Positions 8,131 to 16,774 of a stretch of DNA of 30,355 bases are shown one piece after another. Each line of letters begins with the position of its first letter. Positions within the stretch are counted from its first letter, which is position 1. Source of the stretch: a virus; IMG/VR virus record IMGVR_UViG_3300046000_010144, positions 1-30,355 of that record; one strand, given 5' to 3'. A program made the position numbers and the translations under genes. Below the pieces are notes generated by a model. The model made no database searches. It was not told where the DNA came from and saw only the letters and a program-made list of their open reading frames with translations.

Positions 8131-9317
8131 TAAGAATTATTTTGTGGTGGGTTTATATATTCATACCATTCCAATACCGGTAAACTTTGGACTGACACTC
8201 CAGAAGAACCATTTGACCCATCAGACCCAGATGTACCTGAATTTGTAATGTCATATAAGTAATTTACAAAATCAAAAGTTACTTCACGATAAAAATAATC
8301 GTTATTAACTCTAAATGGATTATTTACATTAATCTCTGTTTGTTTTTTTGTTGTAAAAGTTGTAAACTCTCCTGTTTTACCATTAAAGAATTTAACTCTC
8401 ATATAAAGTTTATCGAGTTTTAAAATGTTAAAATCTTTAAACCAATAGATAAAATATGATTCTTTTAAACCTATATGGTCTAAAATAAAAATTGGACTTA
8501 CAGATTCAATAACGGTGCTAAGTGCGGTAGTATTAACATTAGATACCGTACCATCAGGATTAAGACAAGCACAATCTTCGATATAAGTTAAAGTATATTC
8601 CTGTAATGTGTCTTCAAAGTAATTAGTTCCAGTGGTAGTGTCTATTTCGTAAACCACATTAGCATTTGATGTTACCAAAATATCCTCTCCGTTTTGTAGA
8701 CAAAAAGTCGCCAAAAACCATCCGGTATTTGGGTCAATATTTCCAGGCTCATATTCCTTTGATTCGGTAGTACCACAACAATTTTTAAATCTAATTGCCC
8801 TTATATTCTTACTTAGAATTTGATATTTTTTACACTCATATGTCGTAACAGAATCGGTTATAACAATTTGGTCAGGTAATCCTTGTGTCGTATTTAAAAT
8901 AATAGTTAAATAATTTTTTTGTTTTTTTGCATCTTTTGTATCGTATAGGTCTATCTTGAAAAAAGATTTTTGAACGGATTTCACATTTTTATATAATTCA
9001 TCAGATGTAAATTCATTACCTCCAATATAACTATTTTGCCAAGTAGATGGTAGATTTAATGGAGTTGTTGTATTCTGTGTATAATCCGCAAAGAAAAATT
9101 TATGTGTCACAGAAGTAATATACCCATTACTAGTTGATAATCTTTTTCTTGAAAATCTAGCCATTTCGAAATTTTGTGGTTTACCAACCATTTCTTCAGC
9201 AACAATAGTTTCATATTGGTCTATTAAATCTCCACGATTGAGAAAATCCCAAGTAGTAGGAATTGACACCTGTAAGTGTTTATCTTTGTTATTATTTAAT
9301 AATTTATATTTATTCAC
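8130..9317 (-). CDS. Tail-module protein with collagen-like C-terminal triplets
   Basis: 395 residues from GTG at 9317; a TTG at 9326 would add three residues. GTG is preferred because it gives an 8-base stop/start overlap with the previous gene, like the next overlap upstream (ATGTCTGA), and GTG starts are used elsewhere in the window. There is no ATG candidate. No family is recognised for the main body, which is Lys/Asn/Thr-rich with several Cys (ECKKYQIL, KNCCG, EDCACLN). Near the C-terminus are five Gly-X-Y triplets (GTSGSDGSNGSSGVS) and then a short aromatic tail (LEWYEYINPP). Short collagen-like stretches are common in phage fibres and can drive trimerisation. A structural role is inferred from these and from position. 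Confidence 0.75.
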   Translation of the reverse strand: MNKYKLLNNNKDKHLQVSIPTTWDFLNRGDLIDQYETIVAEEMVGKPQNFEMARFSRKRLSTSNGYITSVTHKFFFADYTQNTTTPLNLPSTWQNSYIGGNEFTSDELYKNVKSVQKSFFKIDLYDTKDAKKQKNYLTIILNTTQGLPDQIVITDSVTTYECKKYQILSKNIRAIRFKNCCGTTESKEYEPGNIDPNTGWFLATFCLQNGEDILVTSNANVVYEIDTTTGTNYFEDTLQEYTLTYIEDCACLNPDGTVSNVNTTALSTVIESVSPIFILDHIGLKESYFIYWFKDFNILKLDKLYMRVKFFNGKTGEFTTFTTKKQTEINVNNPFRVNNDYFYREVTFDFVNYLYDITNSGTSGSDGSNGSSGVSVQSLPVLEWYEYINPPQNNS

Positions 9318-11157
9318 ATCCGTCAATTATTGGGTCGTTTACTGAAGTACTTATACTTAATGAATTTGTACCTTCAGGGATTATTTTAAAAAAGAAATTT
9401 TCATATAAATAATGTCTACCATTCATAAATGTGTAGTCCACACCAATATTTGATTCATCTATAAAACCATAAGGATATATGTCTCTCCACCTAAAATTTT
9501 GGTCAGCTGTCGAGAAATAAGCATAATTTGGGAAATTTTCAATTCTGTAATTTTGAGGGTTTCCTTCGTTACTTACTTCCACATAAGGTGAGTAAACCTT
9601 CATAGTTAACTTATTGTGTGGTTTATAATAATAACCTAATTGATTCGCACGTGGTCCTATTGAAAAGTTATTAGAATTAAATTTTAATTTGTGATAATAA
9701 TCCGATATCACTCTCTCTGTTTGTTCAAAATCATTCCATTCACAAAAATCACCAAGTATTGTATCCCCAACTTGTAAATCTCTATTATAAAAAAACTTTA
9801 GGTTTGAAATTATCGGGTCGCTACCCTCAGAAATATAATTTGTAAAAGGAGTAGTATTTGTCCAAAAATTTGTTGGGATTTGTGTTAATGAAGTTTGGGA
9901 TAACCACCAGTTATTTAACTCAGGACCTAAATTAAATTCCCATCCTTGTTTTAAAGCGGGTTGGTTTGGTTTAATAGGTTTATTAAACCATCCAAAATAT
10001 CCTTTATTAACTACCGTAACAAAAACTTCCGTAAGTGGTCTTCGTTGATTATCAACCATACCTTGTATATCCAAATATTCCTGAAAAGAAACATTATAAG
10101 ATTGACTATCTTCTTTAATTGAAACTCTTCCCTTGTTACCAAAATATGGTGGTTGTAATGATTTAGATTCAAATTTTCTTGTTGTCCTAAGAGCGTTAAA
10201 CTCAAAACCTGAATTGGTAACAACCGCTTGATTATATGGGGTTAAAATTTTGTGTATTCTTACATAATATTTTGATGTTGTTTCACCAGTATTTAGAATA
10301 TTAGTAATTCTCTTAAAGGTACCTTCATTACCATCAAATAAAACTCCACATGAATACCCAACATCATAGACATTAAAAATCTTTAATTCAGAATCTAAAT
10401 AACCATTACCTAAACTATAAACTTCAAATGTTGTTATACCGTCACAAGATGTTCCATTTTGAATGTTTATTACAACACTTTCACCAACATTCAACCCATG
10501 AGACATAGGACAAGTAAATCTAATAATTGGTTTACCATCACCATCAATAAGTTTACTTATCATGAATGGTATTCCATCGCCAGCAACCCATGTAAAAGAA
10601 TGGTCTTGATTAATTTGGTATTGCATTGTTGAGGCAGTTGTAGAACTAAAAGCGTAAGTTAAATGAAAATACCAATTATAAAATGTACTTTGGTCAGGTT
10701 GGAAACTTAAATGTTTGTTTTCACCTGTTGTCCATCCTGAAATGTTATAATCTGTTCTAATAAATTTAAACTCGTCATATTGAGGATAACCTTGCCAAGC
10801 AATTGGTTCGGTACAATTATAATTAATTTGTGATTGTTTATCCGCCAAAGCATTTGAATAATAAAGGTTATTATTAAATGGTGGGTAAGGATATGTTTCG
10901 TTAGAATTTAAAAGTCCTGCGGTACCAAGATATGAATTTTTAAAAATTAAATTAAATTTACATGTAGGAATAAACAACGTAGATTTTTGTCTTTCATTAT
11001 CAAATAACAAAGCCAAATTCAAATCTGTATTTCTTGAGTATTCTTCTAACTCTTTGTCGGTTCTCTCCAAAGATATTGGTAAACCGATGTTCTCATCAGT
11101 CGCCCCCTTAAATCTTAGGGAACCTTTAATATATTTTATGTTACCTAAATCAGACAT
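9310..11157 (-). CDS. Large tail/baseplate structural protein, family unknown
   Basis: 615 residues from ATG at 11157. An in-frame TTG one codon earlier is less likely. The start overlaps the stop of the 1854-residue gene by 8 bases (ATGTCTGA), which suggests translational coupling and a shared complex. The sequence is rich in aromatic residues and Asn, with no membrane segment or signal peptide. A CPMSHGLNVGESVVIN stretch near 235 resembles the HGL..GD.V strand found in phage baseplate and fibre beta-domains. The C-terminal third is Tyr/Phe/Asn-rich (FRWRDIYPYGFIDESN). No enzyme motif was found. Probable virion component. Confidence 0.8.
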   Translation of the reverse strand: MSDLGNIKYIKGSLRFKGATDENIGLPISLERTDKELEEYSRNTDLNLALLFDNERQKSTLFIPTCKFNLIFKNSYLGTAGLLNSNETYPYPPFNNNLYYSNALADKQSQINYNCTEPIAWQGYPQYDEFKFIRTDYNISGWTTGENKHLSFQPDQSTFYNWYFHLTYAFSSTTASTMQYQINQDHSFTWVAGDGIPFMISKLIDGDGKPIIRFTCPMSHGLNVGESVVINIQNGTSCDGITTFEVYSLGNGYLDSELKIFNVYDVGYSCGVLFDGNEGTFKRITNILNTGETTSKYYVRIHKILTPYNQAVVTNSGFEFNALRTTRKFESKSLQPPYFGNKGRVSIKEDSQSYNVSFQEYLDIQGMVDNQRRPLTEVFVTVVNKGYFGWFNKPIKPNQPALKQGWEFNLGPELNNWWLSQTSLTQIPTNFWTNTTPFTNYISEGSDPIISNLKFFYNRDLQVGDTILGDFCEWNDFEQTERVISDYYHKLKFNSNNFSIGPRANQLGYYYKPHNKLTMKVYSPYVEVSNEGNPQNYRIENFPNYAYFSTADQNFRWRDIYPYGFIDESNIGVDYTFMNGRHYLYENFFFKIIPEGTNSLSISTSVNDPIIDGCE

Positions 11158-14100
11158 CAATATCAGTATTTACATATTTCTTTATGAATATATCCATAGC
11201 ACTTGAACCTTTAATCAAACCAAAATAAAAATAGAATGGTGCCCCAACTAAAAATTTATTGAATTGACCTTGAGGTGGATTTACTGTTGGGTTTCCATTA
11301 GAATCAAAGTTTATTTGTGTACCAGGAATTAAACTTGCGTTACCTTGACCATCTTGGAAATAATTAGAACTTGGATTTAATCTATCTAATGTTTGATATT
11401 TGTTAGAAAAGAAAATTGAGTCGTCAGTATCATAATTGTTATTTTGATTTCCAATTATTGTATTCGTTGAATTAAGAGACCATTGATAAAAAGGAATCTT
11501 TTGAGAATTTGTTTTTATATTTGTAAACCAACAATCTAAAATTTGTGAATTAGACGGAAGTGGAACGGTTGCGTTTGGATTCCATATTGTTCTTCTCGGA
11601 GTTAAATAATCTCTGTCTTGTGTAAAACCAGTTAACAATAAACCAAAAACAGGGAACTGATTTGAAGGCCCAAAATAAACTGATTGATTTGTATAAGATT
11701 CAGGTGAAAACTCTTGCATACCAAACTGTGAATTAATTGCAATCATTTGAGAGTAATCACCATCAATATAACCAGGTATTGGTGTCGCTCCGTTATTGTT
11801 CCATCTTTTATTTTGGAATAGAGCTCTAACCGTCGGGTCAAAATCCCCCTCATCTGGGTCATCACTTGCCGGAATTAATGATTGGTTATAATTGGTGTTT
11901 ATTAACCTACTTAAAACAAAAAGATTTAAAATATCTGTAACATTCTGAAAAGAAGTAGATTTAATTTTTGAGACAATATAACCATCATAATCATCATTAT
12001 AAACTATCTCCTGAATAAATGAAACTTTTGGTCCCAAATCCATAATTGTTGTTGGACTTCCTAAAAATTTATTATTACCTGTACTAGTTGAATTACCTTT
12101 TGCATTTTTCTTACCTGTAAATTCACCTCCATTTATATCATTAATATCAAATGAATAAGGACTACTTCTATAGTAAAAATTATTGGTAGGTGAGTGTAAA
12201 TAAATTAAATCAGTACAATAAACACTTGACGGATTATTATCCAAATCAAAAATTCTTTGGTTTTGGAATGGATATGCATATAATGTTCCATTAATATATT
12301 GGTTTGTAAAATTGTGAGACGCAACATTAAAACATAGAGCTAAGTTCAAATTTAGACGTGTATTCCACTCAACAAGATTTCTAACATCTCGACCAATATT
12401 TCTAAGTGGTCTTGAAACAAAATTGTAACAACCATAACCTTGTAAAAAATATTTGTAGTCATCTGATGGGTCCATGTAATCAGAAGCACAATTAGATTTT
12501 ATAAATGGTATACCATCAGAACCAACATCGTAACAAGATAGTGGTACTGCCGAAAAACATTCACTAACACTGTTAAGGATAAAAGTATAACTTGGTGGTA
12601 TAAAAATTTGTGAAGATTCAGTATTACTTTGGGGTGTAGTATCAATAACAATAGGATTTGATACTTGACCTTCTTCGCTAACTTTTAGAATTGCAAATTG
12701 TGAATTTTGATGTAGTAAAAAACTGTTTGGACCTGAGTACTGAGTAGTTGTTGAAGTAGGTAATCTATCCGACCTGAATACTATGTTCAATCGATTACTC
12801 AAACTATGTGTCATACCCGTTGAATACTGAAACGAGAAAAACTTAGGATTTCCAATATATTTGTCAATATTAGAAAGATTAACATTAGCACCTGTTCCAT
12901 CTGTTAAAATTGGATAACTAGAACCTATTGGAGGATTAACAGTTTGTCCCATATCTGCGAAGTTACTTCTCATAAATGACGCTCCATCAACTATTTCATC
13001 ACCCTGATAACCTAACACATTTCGATATTGAGTACATCTATTATCAGCTAGTTGTTCATATAAAACAAGTGCTCCCTCTGATGTTATCTGAGTATTAGAA
13101 TTTATAAATACTTTCGTCATTGAGTTAGCAATATATGACGTAGGATTTGCATTACAATTGTTATTGGATGATACAGATAATACTTGACCATCAGAAACAC
13201 TTAAACTCTCAACAATACTCGTACCTACTATGTTAGTTGAATCATTCAAATTAGGCCAAAAAATATTTCCGTCAATATTAATACCATTCCAATTTAAAGT
13301 TCCATCAGTATTGAATGTATCAGAATCCACGGAAGAATAGTAAGAAGGAAGATTAGTTGTTCCATTATCTATGAAATCATTTTGAGAATATGTGAAAGTA
13401 TAACTTGGTCTAAATAAGTTGGACGATGTATTATCTAATACATCATCATGTTTATCAGTTTTTATTGTACCCGTTATTGGATAATTCATTTTAAACTCAC
13501 CCTGAATAACATAAGTTGGGTCATCAAAAAATTGACTGTAATTACCAAAACCAAATAGTTTAGATAAATCTACTTTTTGGGGTATTCTTGGTGAGTGAGC
13601 ATCAACTCCTCTAAATAAGAATAACAATTTATAGTCATCATAGTCAGTAATATAATTTGTTAAAGTATTATACCCTTGGTCAATAACACCTATGTTTGGT
13701 ATGATTTTAACAAATTGAACATTTTTAATACTTTCTTGTCCTGGTGGTGTAAATCTTTGTAGATATCTAACACCAAAACTCATTATGTTTGAAAATGGGT
13801 TTGCCAAACTTTCATACTGACCAATAGTCATTCCTGTTATTACTTGGAAGTACTCAACATCCGCAGCAAAACTTGTAGTAGTATTAAAACTTGTTTGAGA
13901 TGATAGAATAGGTACGTTATAATATTGTGTTAGATTAGTTACAGATAATGGAGAGTTAGGGTCAGCGTATGTAACTTCTAATGCTGAAGGGAAAATAGTT
14001 GTTCCTGTTGTTACTGTTCTATTCAAATCACCACTTAAAGTTACGTCTTGGAAAGCAATTAAATCACCTGAGTTATATTCAGGTGTTGTTTTATCCAACA

Positions 14101-16714
14101 CTAAAACCATAATATTATCAAAGTGATAATCGGTTAGTGAAGTATTAATTTCAGGAAACCAGTTAACTTTTACTTGATTCCATCCGTCTACTGACCCATT
14201 TCCAAAATTTGGGACGTTATTAAAATATTTGGATTTTGTATTAAATAAATTATATAATTCGGAAGGTGGAAGTGCGGTCGTTGTGTAGTATTGATATAGC
14301 GGATAAACTTCATAAGTTGTTGTATTAACACTTGTTAAAGGATTTATAGGGAATCTTCTTGTTAATATTCCATCAACAGCACCTGTCATTAATTGAGAAA
14401 GATTACTAATTGAATTTTGAGGTATTCCATTATATGTTGGTGTTGATGTTGAATTTATCAAATAAGACGTTTGAGCGTCACCCTGAACTTGTAATGACAC
14501 GGATATTGTGCTATCAATTGCATTATCTATTCCTGTTGAAGAATTACATTTACATTTTTCACACCCATCATCAGTATATAATACTAAAGGTAAAGTAAAG
14601 TTTTTTAATTTTTTTCCAGCGTCTCTGAAATCATCATAAAGAGTTGCTAAATAAATTCCTAAAGCAATTGCCACACCCGCAGCTACAGCGTATCCTATAC
14701 CCGCAAAAATTTGACCAACATTAACTACGACAACAGGTCCAGTTAGTCCTACACCATATCCTGTAACAGAATTAAAAGCATTAATTGATTGGAGTACAAA
14801 TAGAACTGCAAGATAAGCTATAAGTCCCTCTATTATACTAAATAATATAGGGAAACCTGTAATCATTAACCATGAAAAAACATGTAACACAAATAAAATA
14901 ACAATTGCTAAAAATTTGAATATGAGTAAAAAAAACGATACAACTAAATAAACAAAATCAACTCTGTAAAAAACGTCATTGGTTGGAAAAGTATTAAAAT
15001 CACCTTGACATGTTGAGTCTGTAATTTTTTTAATACCTAATGTATTCCAAGCAAATTTTGTACCTTGGTATCTATCAATCAATTGAGTTGTCGTATAAAC
15101 TTTATTATACGACATATCATAAAATGTGTCTTCACAATTAATAGCTTCTTCAGGAACCGCATAATCATTCCAATCAAAACTAAAAGCATAAGAACCTTCT
15201 AACATAAATTTAGCGGCAGGAATCTTTTCTAATTCAAATACAAATGGAGCACCTATATCATCTCTAAAAAAGGTAAACGTGAATATACCAGGTGTTCTAA
15301 AAATTTGGCTAGTATATGGGTTACCATCAGGGTCAGTAATTGATAAGTCAATAACATTTTGAACCCTAACTATTCTAAAAAACTCATTTTCACCTACAGG
15401 TAATTGTGCAGTAATCTGTCCTACTCCACTACCTGCATTATCAGGAATTAATATCGTAGTAGTGTTTAAATTTAGTGGGTCAGCATCAATACTTGCCCAA
15501 CCTCTTTCTTTAATATTTGGAACTAAAAAATAAGCTCTTTTAGTTGGTTCTGATAATTCAGGAGATTGTTGCCACTTTATTTTAAATCTATACTTACCTC
15601 TTGTTGGTACCCCTATGTCAGGATTCCCACTTAACTTTCTTTCACCATTTTCATCGGTATAAACGTAATCCAAGTTCATCGGTACCTCTAATACCCATAC
15701 ACCATTCTCATCAATTACTTTCCCATCATTATCTAAGACCGCCCTTTCTAAAATAGGTCTTCCATTCTCATCATTATATATTGTTTGACGTAATGCAATA
15801 ATTTCGCCAGGACCCTTTGTTAAAGAACACATTTCTCCAGCAGTTCTTTTAACAGAACAAGCACTTGTCTGTCCTAAAAATGAAAGTTTTTTACCTACTC
15901 TTTGTGTATCATCATTAGAAATAAGTGACCCCATAAAAACTGCTGTAGGTTCTAATTTAATACCATTTTCCGATGTTAAATCAAAGTCAACACGAGCAAT
16001 ATTATAGTTGCAAATTTCAAACTCACCAAACAAAGGTTCTATTTGAACTGTTTTTTGTGATGTAACAATTTGAGGAAGTTCACCGTAATTTGTTGAGAAA
16101 TTAAATCTAGGTCCATCAACAGATTGTTCTGTTGCAATACCCATTCTTATCAAATCTTGAGGTGTTAATGAAAACTCACCGATGTCAGACAAGTCAACTT
16201 GCATAAATAATGTTTGTTGTCCCGTAGGAACTCCAAAAATCATGTAGTCACCCGACTCATTTGTTTTTACAGTAAACTTATAATATTTCTCATAAACCTG
16301 AATTAATAGATTGTCAGTTAAAACATCTTCCCTTTCAGGAAAAGTTCCAACAGGAACGTGACCTGAATGTGATTGTGTATATGGTAATAAGTTATATCTA
16401 TACCCATCATCATTAATATCAACAAAACTTGTATAAGGATATAATGTTGAGATATAATCATTTTGAGTGTCAATATCTTCTATTGGTACAAATATTGAAA
16501 CTCTTGCATTAGGGATACCAAAACCATTATTACAAAATATTCTACCGCAAACTACCCCGTAGTTTGCACAACTCCTAATATAAACATCATCAGGACGAAT
16601 TGCTAAAGACAAAATTTCTAACGTATCAAAATTTTGTTCTAAAACAATAGGTATCTTAACAGGAATATTTTGATTGATACCTAACTGTGTACGTATTCTA
16701 TATGACTTCGGCAT
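11150..16714 (-). CDS. Giant tail/baseplate protein with internal membrane-like segments
   Basis: 1854 residues, the largest gene in the window, directly downstream of gp6. Residues about 53-175 contain a split carboxypeptidase-regulatory/Ig-like pattern (VVCGRIFCNNGFGIPNARVS and later GDYMIFGVPTGQQT). Residues about 586-640 and 659-692 are strongly hydrophobic and read as three or four membrane helices (VVSFFLLIFKFLAIVILFVL, then AGIGYAVAAGVAIALGIYLA). They are followed by a basic stretch and a Cys cluster GCEKCKC (717-723). The remaining 1100 residues are Asn/Thr/Ser-rich and beta-like. By position it could take the place of T4 gp7 or another wedge part, but no clear family match is seen and membrane segments are unusual in such proteins. 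Its start is preceded by a palindrome and a TATTTAT motif. Confidence 0.85.
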   Translation of the reverse strand: MPKSYRIRTQLGINQNIPVKIPIVLEQNFDTLEILSLAIRPDDVYIRSCANYGVVCGRIFCNNGFGIPNARVSIFVPIEDIDTQNDYISTLYPYTSFVDINDDGYRYNLLPYTQSHSGHVPVGTFPEREDVLTDNLLIQVYEKYYKFTVKTNESGDYMIFGVPTGQQTLFMQVDLSDIGEFSLTPQDLIRMGIATEQSVDGPRFNFSTNYGELPQIVTSQKTVQIEPLFGEFEICNYNIARVDFDLTSENGIKLEPTAVFMGSLISNDDTQRVGKKLSFLGQTSACSVKRTAGEMCSLTKGPGEIIALRQTIYNDENGRPILERAVLDNDGKVIDENGVWVLEVPMNLDYVYTDENGERKLSGNPDIGVPTRGKYRFKIKWQQSPELSEPTKRAYFLVPNIKERGWASIDADPLNLNTTTILIPDNAGSGVGQITAQLPVGENEFFRIVRVQNVIDLSITDPDGNPYTSQIFRTPGIFTFTFFRDDIGAPFVFELEKIPAAKFMLEGSYAFSFDWNDYAVPEEAINCEDTFYDMSYNKVYTTTQLIDRYQGTKFAWNTLGIKKITDSTCQGDFNTFPTNDVFYRVDFVYLVVSFFLLIFKFLAIVILFVLHVFSWLMITGFPILFSIIEGLIAYLAVLFVLQSINAFNSVTGYGVGLTGPVVVVNVGQIFAGIGYAVAAGVAIALGIYLATLYDDFRDAGKKLKNFTLPLVLYTDDGCEKCKCNSSTGIDNAIDSTISVSLQVQGDAQTSYLINSTSTPTYNGIPQNSISNLSQLMTGAVDGILTRRFPINPLTSVNTTTYEVYPLYQYYTTTALPPSELYNLFNTKSKYFNNVPNFGNGSVDGWNQVKVNWFPEINTSLTDYHFDNIMVLVLDKTTPEYNSGDLIAFQDVTLSGDLNRTVTTGTTIFPSALEVTYADPNSPLSVTNLTQYYNVPILSSQTSFNTTTSFAADVEYFQVITGMTIGQYESLANPFSNIMSFGVRYLQRFTPPGQESIKNVQFVKIIPNIGVIDQGYNTLTNYITDYDDYKLLFLFRGVDAHSPRIPQKVDLSKLFGFGNYSQFFDDPTYVIQGEFKMNYPITGTIKTDKHDDVLDNTSSNLFRPSYTFTYSQNDFIDNGTTNLPSYYSSVDSDTFNTDGTLNWNGINIDGNIFWPNLNDSTNIVGTSIVESLSVSDGQVLSVSSNNNCNANPTSYIANSMTKVFINSNTQITSEGALVLYEQLADNRCTQYRNVLGYQGDEIVDGASFMRSNFADMGQTVNPPIGSSYPILTDGTGANVNLSNIDKYIGNPKFFSFQYSTGMTHSLSNRLNIVFRSDRLPTSTTTQYSGPNSFLLHQNSQFAILKVSEEGQVSNPIVIDTTPQSNTESSQIFIPPSYTFILNSVSECFSAVPLSCYDVGSDGIPFIKSNCASDYMDPSDDYKYFLQGYGCYNFVSRPLRNIGRDVRNLVEWNTRLNLNLALCFNVASHNFTNQYINGTLYAYPFQNQRIFDLDNNPSSVYCTDLIYLHSPTNNFYYRSSPYSFDINDINGGEFTGKKNAKGNSTSTGNNKFLGSPTTIMDLGPKVSFIQEIVYNDDYDGYIVSKIKSTSFQNVTDILNLFVLSRLINTNYNQSLIPASDDPDEGDFDPTVRALFQNKRWNNNGATPIPGYIDGDYSQMIAINSQFGMQEFSPESYTNQSVYFGPSNQFPVFGLLLTGFTQDRDYLTPRRTIWNPNATVPLPSNSQILDCWFTNIKTNSQKIPFYQWSLNSTNTIIGNQNNNYDTDDSIFFSNKYQTLDRLNPSSNYFQDGQGNASLIPGTQINFDSNGNPTVNPPQGQFNKFLVGAPFYFYFGLIKGSSAMDIFIKKYVNTDIDV
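14639..14959 (-). other. Coding segment for hydrophobic membrane-like region
   Basis: Encodes residues 586-692 of the 1854-residue protein. The runs 586-613, 614-640 and 659-692 are almost free of charges, apart from K600, H611 and E629, and rich in Val, Leu, Ile, Phe, Ala and Gly. This is enough for three or four membrane-spanning helices. Confidence 0.75.
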
Positions 16715-16726
16715 TTTACTTTTTTA

Positions 16727-16733
16727 ATAAATA
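16727..16733 (-). promoter_or_regulatory. TATTTAT motif before the 1854-residue gene
   Basis: TATTTAT on the coding strand, 12 nt before the ATG at 16714 and 7 nt after the palindrome 16741-16759. It is followed by an A-rich leader (TAAAAAAGTAAAATG). Confidence 0.35.
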
Positions 16734-16740
16734 GTTTAGC

Positions 16741-16759
16741 TACTATTTTCAAAATAGTA
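16741..16759 (-). repeat. 19-bp palindrome between gp6-like and giant protein genes
   Basis: TACTATTTTCAAAATAGTA: 9-base arms around one base. It lies in the 60-base gap 16715-16774, 15 nt after the gp6 stop. It could be an RNA hairpin (six stable pairs and a 7-base loop) or a DNA operator-like site. It lacks a GC-rich stem, so a terminator role is weak. Confidence 0.55.
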
Positions 16760-16774
16760 AATTATGTTCGAAAG

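Noticed and set aside
11150-11160. TTG start one codon before the ATG of the 615-residue protein
   Set aside because: ATG directly follows and gives a normal 8-base overlap; there is no reason to prefer TTG.
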